From positions 1,276,084 through 1,340,083 of the forward strand of contig CAJNDS010002279.1 of assembly GCA_905221605.1 (NCBI GenBank): a stretch of 64,000 nucleotides of DNA. The letters run 5' to 3'. Each line of letters opens with the position of its first letter. Position 1 is the stretch's first letter. Under the pieces are notes generated by a model. The model was not told the origin of the DNA and did no database searches. It saw only the letters and a list, made by a program, of their open reading frames with translations. The stretch is from Symbiodinium natans. Taxonomy: Eukaryota; Sar; Dinophyceae; Suessiales; Symbiodiniaceae. A program made the translations under genes and the position numbers. Positions 33,046-41,999 of this stretch are shown piece after piece.

Positions 33046-33679
33046 CTGTGACTTTTGAAGGCTTTTGCAGGTTTTTTTTTGGGTGTGTTTCAGGTGTCTT
33101 TAGGATTGTTCATGGCTTGTGGGGCTCCAACTTTTAAGGGTTGTTAAAGGTTCTTTTCTGGCTTTTTTGGGTTTTTCTGGGGCTTTGTTTTTAAGGGTAT
33201 CTAAGGTCTCGTTTTAGGTCTTCTCTTAATTCTTTTCCGGGTTTTACGGGGTTTTTAGAGCTTTTCTCAGGGGCTTTAAGGGTTTTAAGGGTCTTTTGGG
33301 GTTCGTTGCCTGGACATGAAGAAATAGTTGTGTCTCCTTGTGACCGTCGTGTTGTAGAGGTGTAGAAGCAATTCGCGAGTAGCTCCATTTGCCCAGTGTC
33401 CCCACCTGCTGTGCTCAAGTTGTTGTTTTCAAACCCGGGCTGTGGAGTCGTGGCGTGTTCTTTGCACTTCGAAAGAGGGTTTAGGGTTGAGGGTTGAGGG
33501 TTTAGGGTTTAAACGACAGTTCGAATGGTTCAGGAGTATGAGACAAAAGTATTGCCACGTATCGGCCCGACGCACTATGGCGGTCAATGCACTCAAGGCG
33601 ACCATTTGCACAGGGGCTTATGGTTTAGGGTTTAGGGTTTAGGGTTTAGGGTTTAGGGTTTAGGGACCCTGCTGGGTAT

Positions 33680-33950
33680 TCGTGGGAAGCAGATGGTAAG
33701 TACGTTGATGTTCTGGTTTCTGGACCAGACTCAACGGTGCCAAGGGTGTGGATGCACCCTCAAGCAAGGACTGTGGAAAGTCCGACAGGGATGCAGAAAA
33801 GGAACTGACTGCGGAGGAAGCCGCAGTGTTCCGAAAGTTGGCGGGCACTGCTTTGTCCCTCTCGTTGGACAGGCCTACGATACAGCTTGCAGTGAGTGAC
33901 ATCACCTCTGGTATGGCACGTCCTTTCAAAGGTTCCCGGATGGGCTATTA
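33680..33950 (+). pseudogene. Decayed Copia-type pol fragment
   Basis: Reads like the segment between reverse transcriptase and RNase H of Ty1/copia elements. In one frame it is WEADGKYVDVLV. After a frameshift it is ELTAEEAAVFRKLAGTALSL, then DRPTIQLAVSDITSGMARP. The pattern 'L..EEA..(F/Y)R.L...(L).(A)..DRP.IQ.AV..(...)MARP' is typical of this family. No flanking pol domains are present. A repeat of family 5 (GGGCTAT.AGGCCCTA) follows at 33942. Confidence 0.65.
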
Positions 33951-34091
33951 GGCCCTACAATCCCCACAATCAACCCTCTAAAGGGCTGTTTTAAGGGCTT
34001 ATAGGGTGTAATGGCCCGTCCGGGTTCTGAATGGGTGCATGCGGGCTGTATAGGAGTTACGTTCCGGCTGTGTCAGGATTGTAAGAGAACA

Positions 34092-34380
34092 GGAGGTTCA
34101 TGGTACTTATGTACTAATTATAACTGTACTTATAACTGTACTTATAGCCATATTAGGGCACTTAAGGGGCTTATAAGAGGGTTATAAGTACAGTTATCAG
34201 AGAATCACTAGTTACCCTAAACCCTAAACCCTAAACCCTAAACCCTAAACCCTAAACCCTAAACCCTAAACCCTAAACCCTAAGCCCTAAACCCTAAACC
34301 CTAAACCCTAAACCCTAAACGCTAAACCCTAGACCCTAAACCCTATAAGTTAGTTACTAAGTACCATGAACCTCCAAGTA
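34092..34380. mobile_element. TIR element, family 1, split by a CCCTAAA array
   Basis: The left part (34092-34198) begins GGAGGTTCATGGTACTT and includes the interior. The right part (34344-34380) ends GTACCATGAACCTCCAAG. Between them sit about eighteen CCCTAAA units (34214-34340), so the telomere-like array arose inside the element. Confidence 0.8.
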
Positions 34381-34459
34381 CATCCCAAGCCTCAGGAGCC
34401 CCCAAGTCTGAAACCCGCAAACCCCAACAGCCCCAATCAGTCATCCGCACCCTGAACCC

Positions 34460-34660
34460 TAGACGCTAAACCCGAAACCCTAAAAGCCCCAAGCCCCAAG
34501 CCCCAAGCCCCAAGCCCTAAGCCCTAAGCCCTAAACCCTAAACCCTAAACCCTAAACCCTAAACCCTAAACCCTAAACCCTAAACCCTAAACCCTAAACC
34601 CTAAACCCTAAACCCTAGACCCTAGACCCTAGACCCCAGACCCTACACCCCAGACCCTAA
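34460..34660. repeat. CCCCAAG / CCCTAAA / CCCTAGA array
   Basis: Blocks of three variants in succession, ending ten bases before the acceptor at 34670. Confidence 0.93.
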
Positions 34661-34670
34661 CGAGCTGCAG

Positions 34671-34709
34671 GTGGAGCGGACGCGTCGGAGCTTCCATGGG
34701 CGGCAGGCC
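34671..34709 (+). CDS. Exon-like island, unidentified
   Basis: Acceptor GCTGCAG, VERTRRSFHGRQA, with GC at the likely donor (GCTTGAGG). It continues the frame of the exon at 32827-32871. Confidence 0.5.
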
Positions 34710-34727
34710 GCTTGAGGGCTCAAAAGG

Positions 34728-34865
34728 GTTTAGGGTCAGGGTTTAGGGTGTAGGGTTTAAGGTTTAGGGTTTAGGGTTTAGGGTTTAGGATTTAGGGTTT
34801 AGGGTTTAGGGTTCAGGGTTTAGTATTTAGGGTTTAGGGTTTCAGGGTTTCAGGGTTTGAGGGTT
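34728..34865. repeat. TTTAGGG array
   Basis: Ends about ten bases before the left end of the DIRS-like element. Confidence 0.93.
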
Positions 34866-34994
34866 GAGCACACAGATTCTTGACGAATCGTGCCAGGTTC
34901 AAGTACTAGCACGTCATTCTGTACGTTATCCTGGAGAGGCCGCGTGCTTTCTTCTCAAGACTTTCAAGGTTTGAGGTAGATTGGCCGTGCGGCC

Positions 34995-36224
34995 ATGGCT
35001 GATGTGGGCGACGTAGTGTACTGCATCTGCAAAGATTCAGCTGGGGCGAGTATCCGCCTTTGCGGCTGGGTTGTCGCCAGAGCTGAAGACGACGTGGTTT
35101 TGGCCGTTGGGGCTGAGGCCAACAGTAGTGTGGAGCAGGTTGTTCGTCCACCGGAGGGCAGCGTGAAGATTGCTTTCTTGCGAGTGGACCAGGACAGTGT
35201 GGTTCTGGCCCCCCCTGCAGGCTGGAAGGGAACGAAGCCCAAAGATTTGCCCGCCTTTGCTTCCTGCCAGGGGGCATGGAAAAAGGTAGACAAGGACACT
35301 TTGTCCAGCAGCGAAGCCGAGCCTCCTGTCGACACCTCGAACAAAGCTCGAAGGCCCAAGAGCGGGCTGGCCGCAGACTTGGGGCGCATGAGCAGTCTTT
35401 TCGAGGGCTCGGGCAGCGAGGAAGAAGACGAGGAAGAAGCTTGGATGAGCCGACCACGAAGCTCCGGCCACTTGCCTCCGGGGGCGAAGGCCCCTGGAAG
35501 CTCCAGAGAAGCCAAGAGCAAGGAGCCTGAGCTGGACATGAGAAAGGTCTTGGCGAAGGCGCTGGCTGGCGGCCAGTCAGGCCAAGATTTGATGCCCCTC
35601 ATGTTTATGAGCCTCTTGATGGACCAGAAAAAGAAGAAGTCTCGCAAGGAGCACGACACCGGAGCACTCCTTGGTGGCTCGTCAGACGACAGCGACGAAG
35701 ACAGCGATGTGCGAGGACATGGCATGAAGGCAGTGTCCACGTTGCATCGCTTGCATCAGAAGATTCGCTCGCACCCTCGCCGAGTTTGCTCTCAGTTCGA
35801 GAAAGAAGTGGTGGAGGAACTGGGGGTGGTATGCGGCCAGCCGTGGACACTCAGGGACTTCCTGAAACGACAAAGCTGGGGCAGATTCAAAGGCATCTAC
35901 AGATGCGCGGTCATGGATGCGGTGGCCTACGAGCTTCTTCGTTCTGGAGAAGCAGACGCCGCAGCAGCGCAGCTGGTGCAGAACATGAAGGCCAAGATCC
36001 AGTCGGTGATCCAAGGTGGCGACTGGAGTGCGGCTTGGTTGCTGACGGGGATAGCGGACCCGTTAGTCAAACGGGAGTTCGCTGGAAGCAAAGAGGAGAT
36101 GGCGGTGGTGTCAGGCTACCTGGATGCAGTGTCGAAGCTGCGCAAGAAAGTCAATCAGTCTGCCAGCAGCCACGCGGCCGACCACGAGGAGGACGACGGC
36201 GCCGCGAAGGCGGCGCGCAAGTGA
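34995..36224 (+). CDS. DIRS-like ORF1 (gag-like)
   Basis: 409 codons from ATG 34995 (MADVGDVVYCICKDSAG) to TGA 36224. The middle is acidic and low complexity (EGSGSEEEDEEEAW near residues 138-151). The C-terminal third is helical and positively charged (RDFLKRQSWGRFKGIYRC, LVKREFAGSKEEM). No zinc knuckle is seen. Its position ahead of the polymerase suggests a structural or RNA-binding role, as for ORF1 of DIRS elements; the function is inferred. The downstream polymerase frame overlaps its 3' end. Confidence 0.7.
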   Translation: MADVGDVVYCICKDSAGASIRLCGWVVARAEDDVVLAVGAEANSSVEQVVRPPEGSVKIAFLRVDQDSVVLAPPAGWKGTKPKDLPAFASCQGAWKKVDKDTLSSSEAEPPVDTSNKARRPKSGLAADLGRMSSLFEGSGSEEEDEEEAWMSRPRSSGHLPPGAKAPGSSREAKSKEPELDMRKVLAKALAGGQSGQDLMPLMFMSLLMDQKKKKSRKEHDTGALLGGSSDDSDEDSDVRGHGMKAVSTLHRLHQKIRSHPRRVCSQFEKEVVEELGVVCGQPWTLRDFLKRQSWGRFKGIYRCAVMDAVAYELLRSGEADAAAAQLVQNMKAKIQSVIQGGDWSAAWLLTGIADPLVKREFAGSKEEMAVVSGYLDAVSKLRKKVNQSASSHAADHEEDDGAAKAARK

Positions 36225-38215
36225 ACCTTGAACCTGGTGTGCAAGCTGGCGGAGGGTTTTGTACAGCCAATCCTTCGCTCTGGGGACGGAATTCGAAGGT
36301 TATCCGATATCTTGTTTGGCTACAGAGCGCCCCGTACCTGCCAGAAGTTTCTGGTGATGTTCCACTCTTTCCGTGTGTCCTACCCTACCCGGAGGCCGTG
36401 CCTGCCAAGGGGAGCGCAGTCCTTAAGTATGCCAACGCCAAGGAATGGGCCAAAGCCTTCATGAATGTGTTTGTGGCTTGGTCCAACTTCGTGGTGCTGG
36501 GTTGTCCCGACTGTGTGGGGGAGGTTAGCGAGCCGCGGGCAGGCTATCGAAGCATAGGGGATGCACGGTCCTTTTGCGATGAGCTGCTTGGCGAGGTGGA
36601 AAGTTTTTATGATGGTTCGCTTTTTACCGGTTCCTGTGACGGTAAAAGGGCAGAGGTTGAGGCGCTACTTGAGCGTCTGGATTGTACAGCCACAGGGTAC
36701 CATGGCTTCGCTCGTGAGGCTGGTGAGTGCGATGTGTCGACCGCCCTTCCGGTGGTGGCTGCCAGGGTGGCTGTGCCTACTGAGGCTGGCAAGGTGGACC
36801 CCCTAGATTGGCTACCTATAGGGCAGCGTGAAGTAGTTGAGAACTTGGAAGAGCAGCAGCTACCCCGCCATTTATGGGAGGATGGCGTCGTTGCTTGCCA
36901 CCGAGTTCCGGCGGATGAGGAGGAGGCTTTGGCTCGCAAGTTATGGAAGCATGGCATGGTCACTTTCCTTCCTGAGAGTGAACTCCCGAGAGATAATGAA
37001 GACAAGCTCTTATGTGGTGGCTTCTTTAGTGTGCGAAAGAACCAAGCAGAAGATCGTTTGATTTACGATCGTCGTCCAGAAAACTCCACCGTGAATCGTT
37101 TAGGTTGGGCTCAGCTCCCTAGTGGAGCTTGCTTTGGCCGCATGCTGTTGACAGAGAACGAATTCCTTCGAGGGAGCGGAGACGACTTACGCAATTACTA
37201 TTACACGCTCCGTTTGCCAGCTCAATGGGCCAGGCACAATGCAGTTGGAAGGCGAGTGTCTCCCAACCTTCTTCGAGAGGCAGGACTCGACCCCAACATC
37301 CCACATCGCATGTGTATGAGGGTCCTAGGAATGGGTGACGTTAACGGTTGTGCTATAGCTCAAGCTGTTCATGAAGGAGTTCTGAGAAGCAAAGATGTGT
37401 TAAGCAGTGAAAGTACACTGGTGTATGGCCAACCCACTCCGTGCGGTGATCTGTGGGAGGGCGCGTACCTCGACGACCTGCTGATTGCCTTCAAGAAGAG
37501 ACTCGACACTAAGATCCCCCTTGACGGAACCTTTGTCCCACCACCTGCCGAGGCCACGGACCCCGACATGGAGAAGATCTCGCGCGCCGAGGCCGCCTAT
37601 GAGGATGCAGGCTTGGAGCGTGCGACGCACAAGAGTTTCAGGGCGCAAACCTCCTTCAAAGCCTGGGGTTGTGAGATTGATGGCATCCTGGGCACCGCAG
37701 GGGCACCACTGGTGGTTCGTAGGCAAGTTTGGGTTCTCCTGCGCAAGTTGGTCAAGTTGGGTTACGGGACGAAGCGCCTTTTGCAGCGAATCGTCGGCTA
37801 CACCTCCTATATCTTCCAGTACCGTAGGGAACTTTACAGTTTGCAGCATCACCTCCACAAGTATATCTCCCGCATGCCGGATAAGACTTGGGTAAGGTTG
37901 CCCATGTTTATTTTGGATGAGCTCCGATCTATCAGTCTTCATCTCCCCTTTGCTGTTTGGAACATGAGACGCTCGCTGGATGCACAGGTGCTGGCAACGG
38001 ATGCTACGCCTACAAGTGGTGGAGCAGTGGTTGCAGAGGCGCCCCCAGGGATTGTGCAAGAGTTATGGCAGTGTGGGGAGATTAGAGGGGAGGCTGTTCG
38101 TCTTGATCGTGAAAATGATTTGCTCTGGGAAGCGATGCATCCAAAGGTTCCATCAAAGATTGCAAGTGCAATTGCAGAGGCCCTTCCATGGCATATGCTC
38201 GAGCTACAGTTTTAG
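36200..38215 (+). CDS. DIRS-like reverse transcriptase / RNase H
   Basis: The frame is open from 35786, but real homology probably starts near the end of ORF1. Expression could need reinitiation or frameshifting. RT features: GGFFSVRKN and DRLIYDRRP (finger region, about 37017-37084) and the catalytic GAYLDDLLIA with the YLDD box at 37466-37477. RNase H begins LATDATPTSGGAV (about 37990-38027), with D as the expected first catalytic residue. The frame stops at TAG 38213-38215 inside the RNase H domain. The rest of that domain lies in another frame, which indicates a frameshift. Confidence 0.8.
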   Translation, partial: RREGGAQVNLEPGVQAGGGFCTANPSLWGRNSKVIRYLVWLQSAPYLPEVSGDVPLFPCVLPYPEAVPAKGSAVLKYANAKEWAKAFMNVFVAWSNFVVLGCPDCVGEVSEPRAGYRSIGDARSFCDELLGEVESFYDGSLFTGSCDGKRAEVEALLERLDCTATGYHGFAREAGECDVSTALPVVAARVAVPTEAGKVDPLDWLPIGQREVVENLEEQQLPRHLWEDGVVACHRVPADEEEALARKLWKHGMVTFLPESELPRDNEDKLLCGGFFSVRKNQAEDRLIYDRRPENSTVNRLGWAQLPSGACFGRMLLTENEFLRGSGDDLRNYYYTLRLPAQWARHNAVGRRVSPNLLREAGLDPNIPHRMCMRVLGMGDVNGCAIAQAVHEGVLRSKDVLSSESTLVYGQPTPCGDLWEGAYLDDLLIAFKKRLDTKIPLDGTFVPPPAEATDPDMEKISRAEAAYEDAGLERATHKSFRAQTSFKAWGCEIDGILGTAGAPLVVRRQVWVLLRKLVKLGYGTKRLLQRIVGYTSYIFQYRRELYSLQHHLHKYISRMPDKTWVRLPMFILDELRSISLHLPFAVWNMRRSLDAQVLATDATPTSGGAVVAEAPPGIVQELWQCGEIRGEAVRLDRENDLLWEAMHPKVPSKIASAIAEALPWHMLELQF

Positions 38216-38915
38216 GCAGACTTCACACATAAACTTGCAGGAGGGCAGAGCATTGAAGCGGGAGATCCAACGCCTTGCTGGAGATGCCAGGCACCGCGGA
38301 AAGATCGTGGTGTGCTTGAATGACTCGCGGGTTATAGTAGGTGCTTTTACAAAAGGCCGCTCAAGCTCGTTCAAGTTAAATGGCTTGATCAGATCCATGT
38401 TGCCATATGTCATCGCGGGGAACTTGGCGCTGTGCTTGGTTTGGGTGGAAACGGAGAGCAATCGAGCCGATGAACCGTCCCGATTCAAGCCATTGCCCCC
38501 TCCAATTCCCCCCACCAGGTGGATGCAACAGCTTGGACTCGAAGGTGGAAGGCATGGTCAGCCGGGATGGGAGATTTTTGCAGGAACTGCGGTGCTCACA
38601 AAGTGCCACCGTGAGGCCGGCAGCCCGATGTGGGCGCCCGTCGAGATCAAGTACGGATCTGATGCCTTCGACCCAGCAGTCGTTCAAAATATCATGAAGG
38701 GGCAGGTCTCCTGGGTGTGGTTGTCCCTGCCCTGCTCAAGTTTCTCACCTTTACGCAGCCTGGACGCAGGTGGCCCTCTCCGGCCACGGCACCTTCCTGA
38801 GGGTCGACCAAACGACCCGCGAGTGCTCACAGGCAACCGGCTTTGGGATCGAGCAGTGCAAATTGCAACATTGTGTGTGTGTGTGTGTGGCTTGTGGTGT
38901 GCCTTTTGTTCTTGA
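38211..38915 (+). pseudogene. RNase H end plus methyltransferase-like N-terminus
   Basis: Continues RNase H in a new frame: KIVVCLNDSRVIVGAFTKGR and VWVETESNRADEPSR (38280-38490). Then GWEIFAGTAVLTKC (about 38565) and VWLSLPCSSFSPLR (about 38718-38757). FAG and PCxxFS resemble motifs I and IV of cytosine-5 DNA methyltransferases. A methyltransferase-type domain between RNase H and recombinase is known from DIRS elements; the C5 resemblance is by eye. The frame leaves the domain in the GT run near 38872-38889. Confidence 0.65.
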
Positions 38916-39240
38916 ACATCCACGTCGGTCACGCGCGTGGGAAATGCCTTCGACTTCTAGGTTATGGAAGGCGGCGGGGGTGCAACAACACATCGTGCAC
39001 ATGTGCGCCTACGGGGGGGTCGCTGCAGGAGTTTCCGAGTTCAACAAAAGGGAGACCCGTCTCGTTGGCGCAGCGCCGTGGCTCGAGTCTGTTGTAAAGG
39101 CATGCCCTGGCGATCATGCACACCCCCCTGCTCTGCAATATGAACGAGCGCGAGCTGTGGGCAGCTATCCCCCGACGTTCTGCCAGGCCCTAGCCAAAGC
39201 GCGCCTGGCCTGGCTAGCCAATGGTGCGAAAACTGCGTGA
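38890..39240 (+). pseudogene. Methyltransferase-like C-terminus
   Basis: After the GT microsatellite the domain continues in another frame: ACGVPFVLEHPRRSRAWEMP, then HMCAYGG and PPTFCQALAKARLAWL, with TGA at 39240. The VLEHP segment could correspond to the EN(V/P) region (motif VI) of cytosine-5 methyltransferases. Expansion of the GT run is the simplest cause of the break. Confidence 0.6.
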
Positions 39241-39288
39241 TGCTGGCCTGACGCCAGCCTACCGCCGAAACCTTCGGGAGTCGGCCGA

Positions 39289-40203
39289 GTGGATGCTAAA
39301 TTGGTGCGCAGTTTGGGTGGGAGATTGTCGCGGGCTTCGTCGTCTCGAAACATCGATATGTGGTTGGAGAGGGCAGTCAATGCAGCCTTCAACAGAGGGG
39401 ACAAACTGTACAGAGTCACTTTGGGAGTTTTGGGTTTGCAACGTCAGCTAAAGATGTCGGGGCCGCTCCTGAGGGGCACATGGTCGGCGATTCGAGGATG
39501 GAGATCCATTACACCTGTGAGGTCCCGAGTCCCCGTCACGCGGTACACCCTTCAGGCCATGATACTAGTATGCTTGTCGGAGGGATTCAAAGAGGTGGGC
39601 AGGAATCGTCAGGGTTGGTGGGCCTGCGGACTAGCGCTCTGGCTTGGCTTTGAGGCTCTCATGAGACCTGGTGAAGTTTGCCGTCTGCTCGTAAAAGATC
39701 TTAGCTTTCCAGATGCGTTGGCAATTGGGGACGTGAATGCTGGTTTGGTCATCTTGGTGAGGCGTCCTAAGACAAGACGCGTGTGGAGGGAGCAGTTCAT
39801 CCTCGTGAAGAATGGGCCTTTGATGCACTGGATGGCGTGGTGGTGCCGGGGGTGGTTGAGCAGGGAGATGTTGTTTCCTTTTACTTATCACTCCTGGGCC
39901 GCGCTGTTTAAACAGGTGTTGGCTATTCTTGATTTGGAATCGTTGAACTACTCTTTGGGGTCCTTACGGGCTGGTGGCGCAACGGAGCACTTTAGACAAC
40001 ATCAGGACCTGGGGCAGCTCCAGTACTTGGGACGGTGGCACAATGCTGATTCACTTCGCAGTTACCTACATCTAGCTATGGCAGTGCATGTTGCAGCGGC
40101 AGCCCCCAAGGAAGCAGCTAAGAAGCTCTCCACAGCACATCGTTTCACGAGCTATCTTGAAAGACCTCCGCGATTGGAGCTCAAGAGGTTGCTAGCGTTG
40201 TAG
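39289..40203 (+). CDS. DIRS-like tyrosine recombinase
   Basis: About 304 codons to TAG 40201-40203. The catalytic signature is visible: first Arg in FEALMRPGEVCRLL (codon at 39664), a candidate Lys in RRPKTRR (about 39760), second Arg in SLRAGGATEHF (39967), LGRWHNADSLRSYLH with the nucleophile Tyr codon at 40063-40065. This enzyme replaces the integrase in DIRS elements and acts on circular DNA intermediates. The N-terminal part (LTPAYRRNLRESAEWMLNW) is in another frame at 39221-39290, so a frameshift separates it. Confidence 0.8.
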   Translation: MDAKLVRSLGGRLSRASSSRNIDMWLERAVNAAFNRGDKLYRVTLGVLGLQRQLKMSGPLLRGTWSAIRGWRSITPVRSRVPVTRYTLQAMILVCLSEGFKEVGRNRQGWWACGLALWLGFEALMRPGEVCRLLVKDLSFPDALAIGDVNAGLVILVRRPKTRRVWREQFILVKNGPLMHWMAWWCRGWLSREMLFPFTYHSWAALFKQVLAILDLESLNYSLGSLRAGGATEHFRQHQDLGQLQYLGRWHNADSLRSYLHLAMAVHVAAAAPKEAAKKLSTAHRFTSYLERPPRLELKRLLAL

Positions 40204-40299
40204 TGATGCCGCAGAGACCTCGTGTACCCCACCAACCTCCGCCTCTACCTGGTCCTGAGTAACCCACAAGGGCGAGGCGGAAGGCCTTGCTCTGGTGGC

Positions 40300-41211
40300 A
40301 TGGCCCACGGTGATGGAGAAGACCCTCACAGAGCAACGCCTCGCAGAACCAAGGCTTCAGCGCGTGAACGCAGTGCTCGAAGCGCTGGTGCTTTGGAGGG
40401 CAGTTCACGGGGAGCGGCCGATGAGCCAGCTCCACCTGTAAGCGTCCCGGGGGCCATCTCGGGAGCTGCAGCCGAGATGGCAACAGCGGTGCAGCGTGTA
40501 GCAAGCAAGCTGGGATCCACTCATGTTGATAGGGGGCGTACAGCAGCCGACATTTTGTCGGACGAATCGTCCCGTGAAGCCGCCAGTCGTTGGAGAACTG
40601 GCTCAGATCATCGTCGGTTCACCGCTTTACTTGCTAGGGTTATGAGCGGCCTGGCCAACATGAACCCGCTGGGGCAGCAGCGGGGCGAGAGACGCCGGGA
40701 CGAGCCTCCCGTGGCGGTGCCACGACCTTTGCAAGGAGAGGATCGTCGGGCCGCAGGCGCGGATAGGCCACGCCTGAATCCGATGGCGTGGGCCAGGCGT
40801 TTGCAGTTGATTTGGGGTTGGAGGACTATACTGGCCCTCGTTGTGATCATGATCTTTCCGCGGCTTTTTGCAATGGTGGTCACGTTGAGCCTCAAACTTC
40901 TCCTGAAAGGTTTCTTGCTGCTGCTGGGGCGTTTGCTGAGGGAGTTGTTCCTGCACTTTTCGAGCCTAGCAGCGGAGATGGAACAACAATTGATGGATGT
41001 CCTGCAGAACCAACTGCAGTCGGCCATGCAGCCAGATTTTCTGCAGCCTCAGCTGGTGGCCGCCCCAGGCTTCGCTGGCGCGCTTCCGCAGCCGCAGCCC
41101 CTCCCAACCCGCCCTGTCGATGGGGTCAGCGTGATTTTGCTTCTTCTGCAGTTTCGCCGAGGAGGGCCAGTACTCAGGGGGGGTGGGGGTGGTGGTGAGG
41201 GAGACCGCTAG
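40300..41211 (+). CDS. Hydrophobic ORF downstream of the recombinase
   Basis: ATG at 40300; the frame is open from 40222 and ends TAG 41211. The first about 170 residues are Ala/Arg/Ser-rich and likely disordered. Then come strongly hydrophobic segments, ILALVVIMIFPRLFAMVV and LLLKGFLLLLGRLL, and an amphipathic HFSSLAAEMEQQLMDVLQ helix. The C-terminus is Gly-rich. I recognise no family. It lies inside the element, is uninterrupted, and could be an accessory membrane protein or a capsid-interacting protein. The function is unknown. Confidence 0.55.
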   Translation: MAHGDGEDPHRATPRRTKASARERSARSAGALEGSSRGAADEPAPPVSVPGAISGAAAEMATAVQRVASKLGSTHVDRGRTAADILSDESSREAASRWRTGSDHRRFTALLARVMSGLANMNPLGQQRGERRRDEPPVAVPRPLQGEDRRAAGADRPRLNPMAWARRLQLIWGWRTILALVVIMIFPRLFAMVVTLSLKLLLKGFLLLLGRLLRELFLHFSSLAAEMEQQLMDVLQNQLQSAMQPDFLQPQLVAAPGFAGALPQPQPLPTRPVDGVSVILLLLQFRRGGPVLRGGGGGGEGDR

Positions 41212-41554
41212 CTGCACTACCTCAAAGGCTAGTTCGGCACTGCCTCAAGGGCTAGTTCGCTTTCTCCTGGCCTTAAAAGTCTTTACCGTGAGACGCTGGT
41301 GCACAGAGCACTTTTCAGTATCACGAAGCCTCATGATCTTTCAGCTTACTCGATTGGCGCAGCCAGACAAAAGTGTGAGCCGTGTTCAGAGCGCGGGGCC
41401 TCAGATGAGTTCAAGAATTGGGGTTTAGGGTTTAGGGGTTTGGGCTGTAAGGTTTTGGGGAGTAGGGCTTTTCGGCTTTAGGGATTTAGGGCTTTAGTGT
41501 TGAGGATGCTTGCGGGCTTCTCAGTGCTTAAACCCTGAAGCTTGCACAGTAAAC

Positions 41555-41990
41555 CTGACAGCCTAAACCCTAAAGCCCTAAAACCCCTAAACCCCTAACC
41601 CCAACAACCTAAACCTAAACCCTAACCCCTAAACCCTAAACCCCTAAACCCGTAAACCCCTAAACCCCTAGACCCCTAAACCCCTACACCCCGAAACCCC
41701 CTAAACCCTAAACCCCTAAACCCTAAACCCACGAGAGGTCTTTGTTGAGACGCCCGTCGACCGACCCGACTCCAGGTGGGGAAGAGCCGGGGCGGATCGG
41801 GGCTTTGGGGTTGAGGATCTAGCAGCCTAGGGGCCTAAACCCTAAACCCTAAACCCCAAACCCTAAACCCTAAACCCCAAACCCTAAACCCCAAACCCTA
41901 AACCCGAGACCCTAAACCACAAACCCTAAACCCTAAACCCTAACCCCAAACCCCAAACCCTAAACCCTAAACCCTAAACCCTAAACCCTA
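41555..41990. repeat. CCCTAAAC / CCCTAAA arrays
   Basis: CCCCTAAA octamers (41580-41730), a unique island (41735-41830), then CCCTAAA/CCCCAAA (41835-41990). Confidence 0.92.
41744..41830 (+). CDS. Exon-like island, unidentified
   Basis: Open frame EVFVETPVDRPDSRWGRAGA then DRGFGVEDLAA and TAG. It sits between two CCCTAAA arrays. It may continue the gene of exons 32827 and 34671 beyond the DIRS element; this is speculative. Confidence 0.35.
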   Translation, partial: VETPVDRPDSRWGRAGADRGFGVEDLAA

Positions 41991-41999
41991 AGCCATTGA

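Larger units (their letters stand above)
34875..41419 (+). mobile_element. DIRS-like retroelement (tyrosine recombinase class)
   Basis: The order ORF1, reverse transcriptase, RNase H, methyltransferase-like domain, tyrosine recombinase and hydrophobic ORF on one strand matches DIRS-type elements, which lack a DDE integrase. Candidate ends are a short inverted pair, GATTCTTGACGAATC (34875-34889) and GATGAGTTCAAGAATT (41404-41419). TTTAGGG-type repeats stand on both outer sides. No target duplication is seen, as expected for this class. The element carries at least three frame disruptions (near 38200, near 38880 and near 39290), so this copy is probably dead. A 16-base direct repeat (CCTCAARGGCTAGTTCG) lies at 41219-41262, near the 3' end. 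Exact termini are inferred. Confidence 0.8.

Noticed and set aside
38680-39000. Genes on the minus strand within the DIRS-like element
   Set aside because: They are shadows of the methyltransferase-like coding strand and the GT run.
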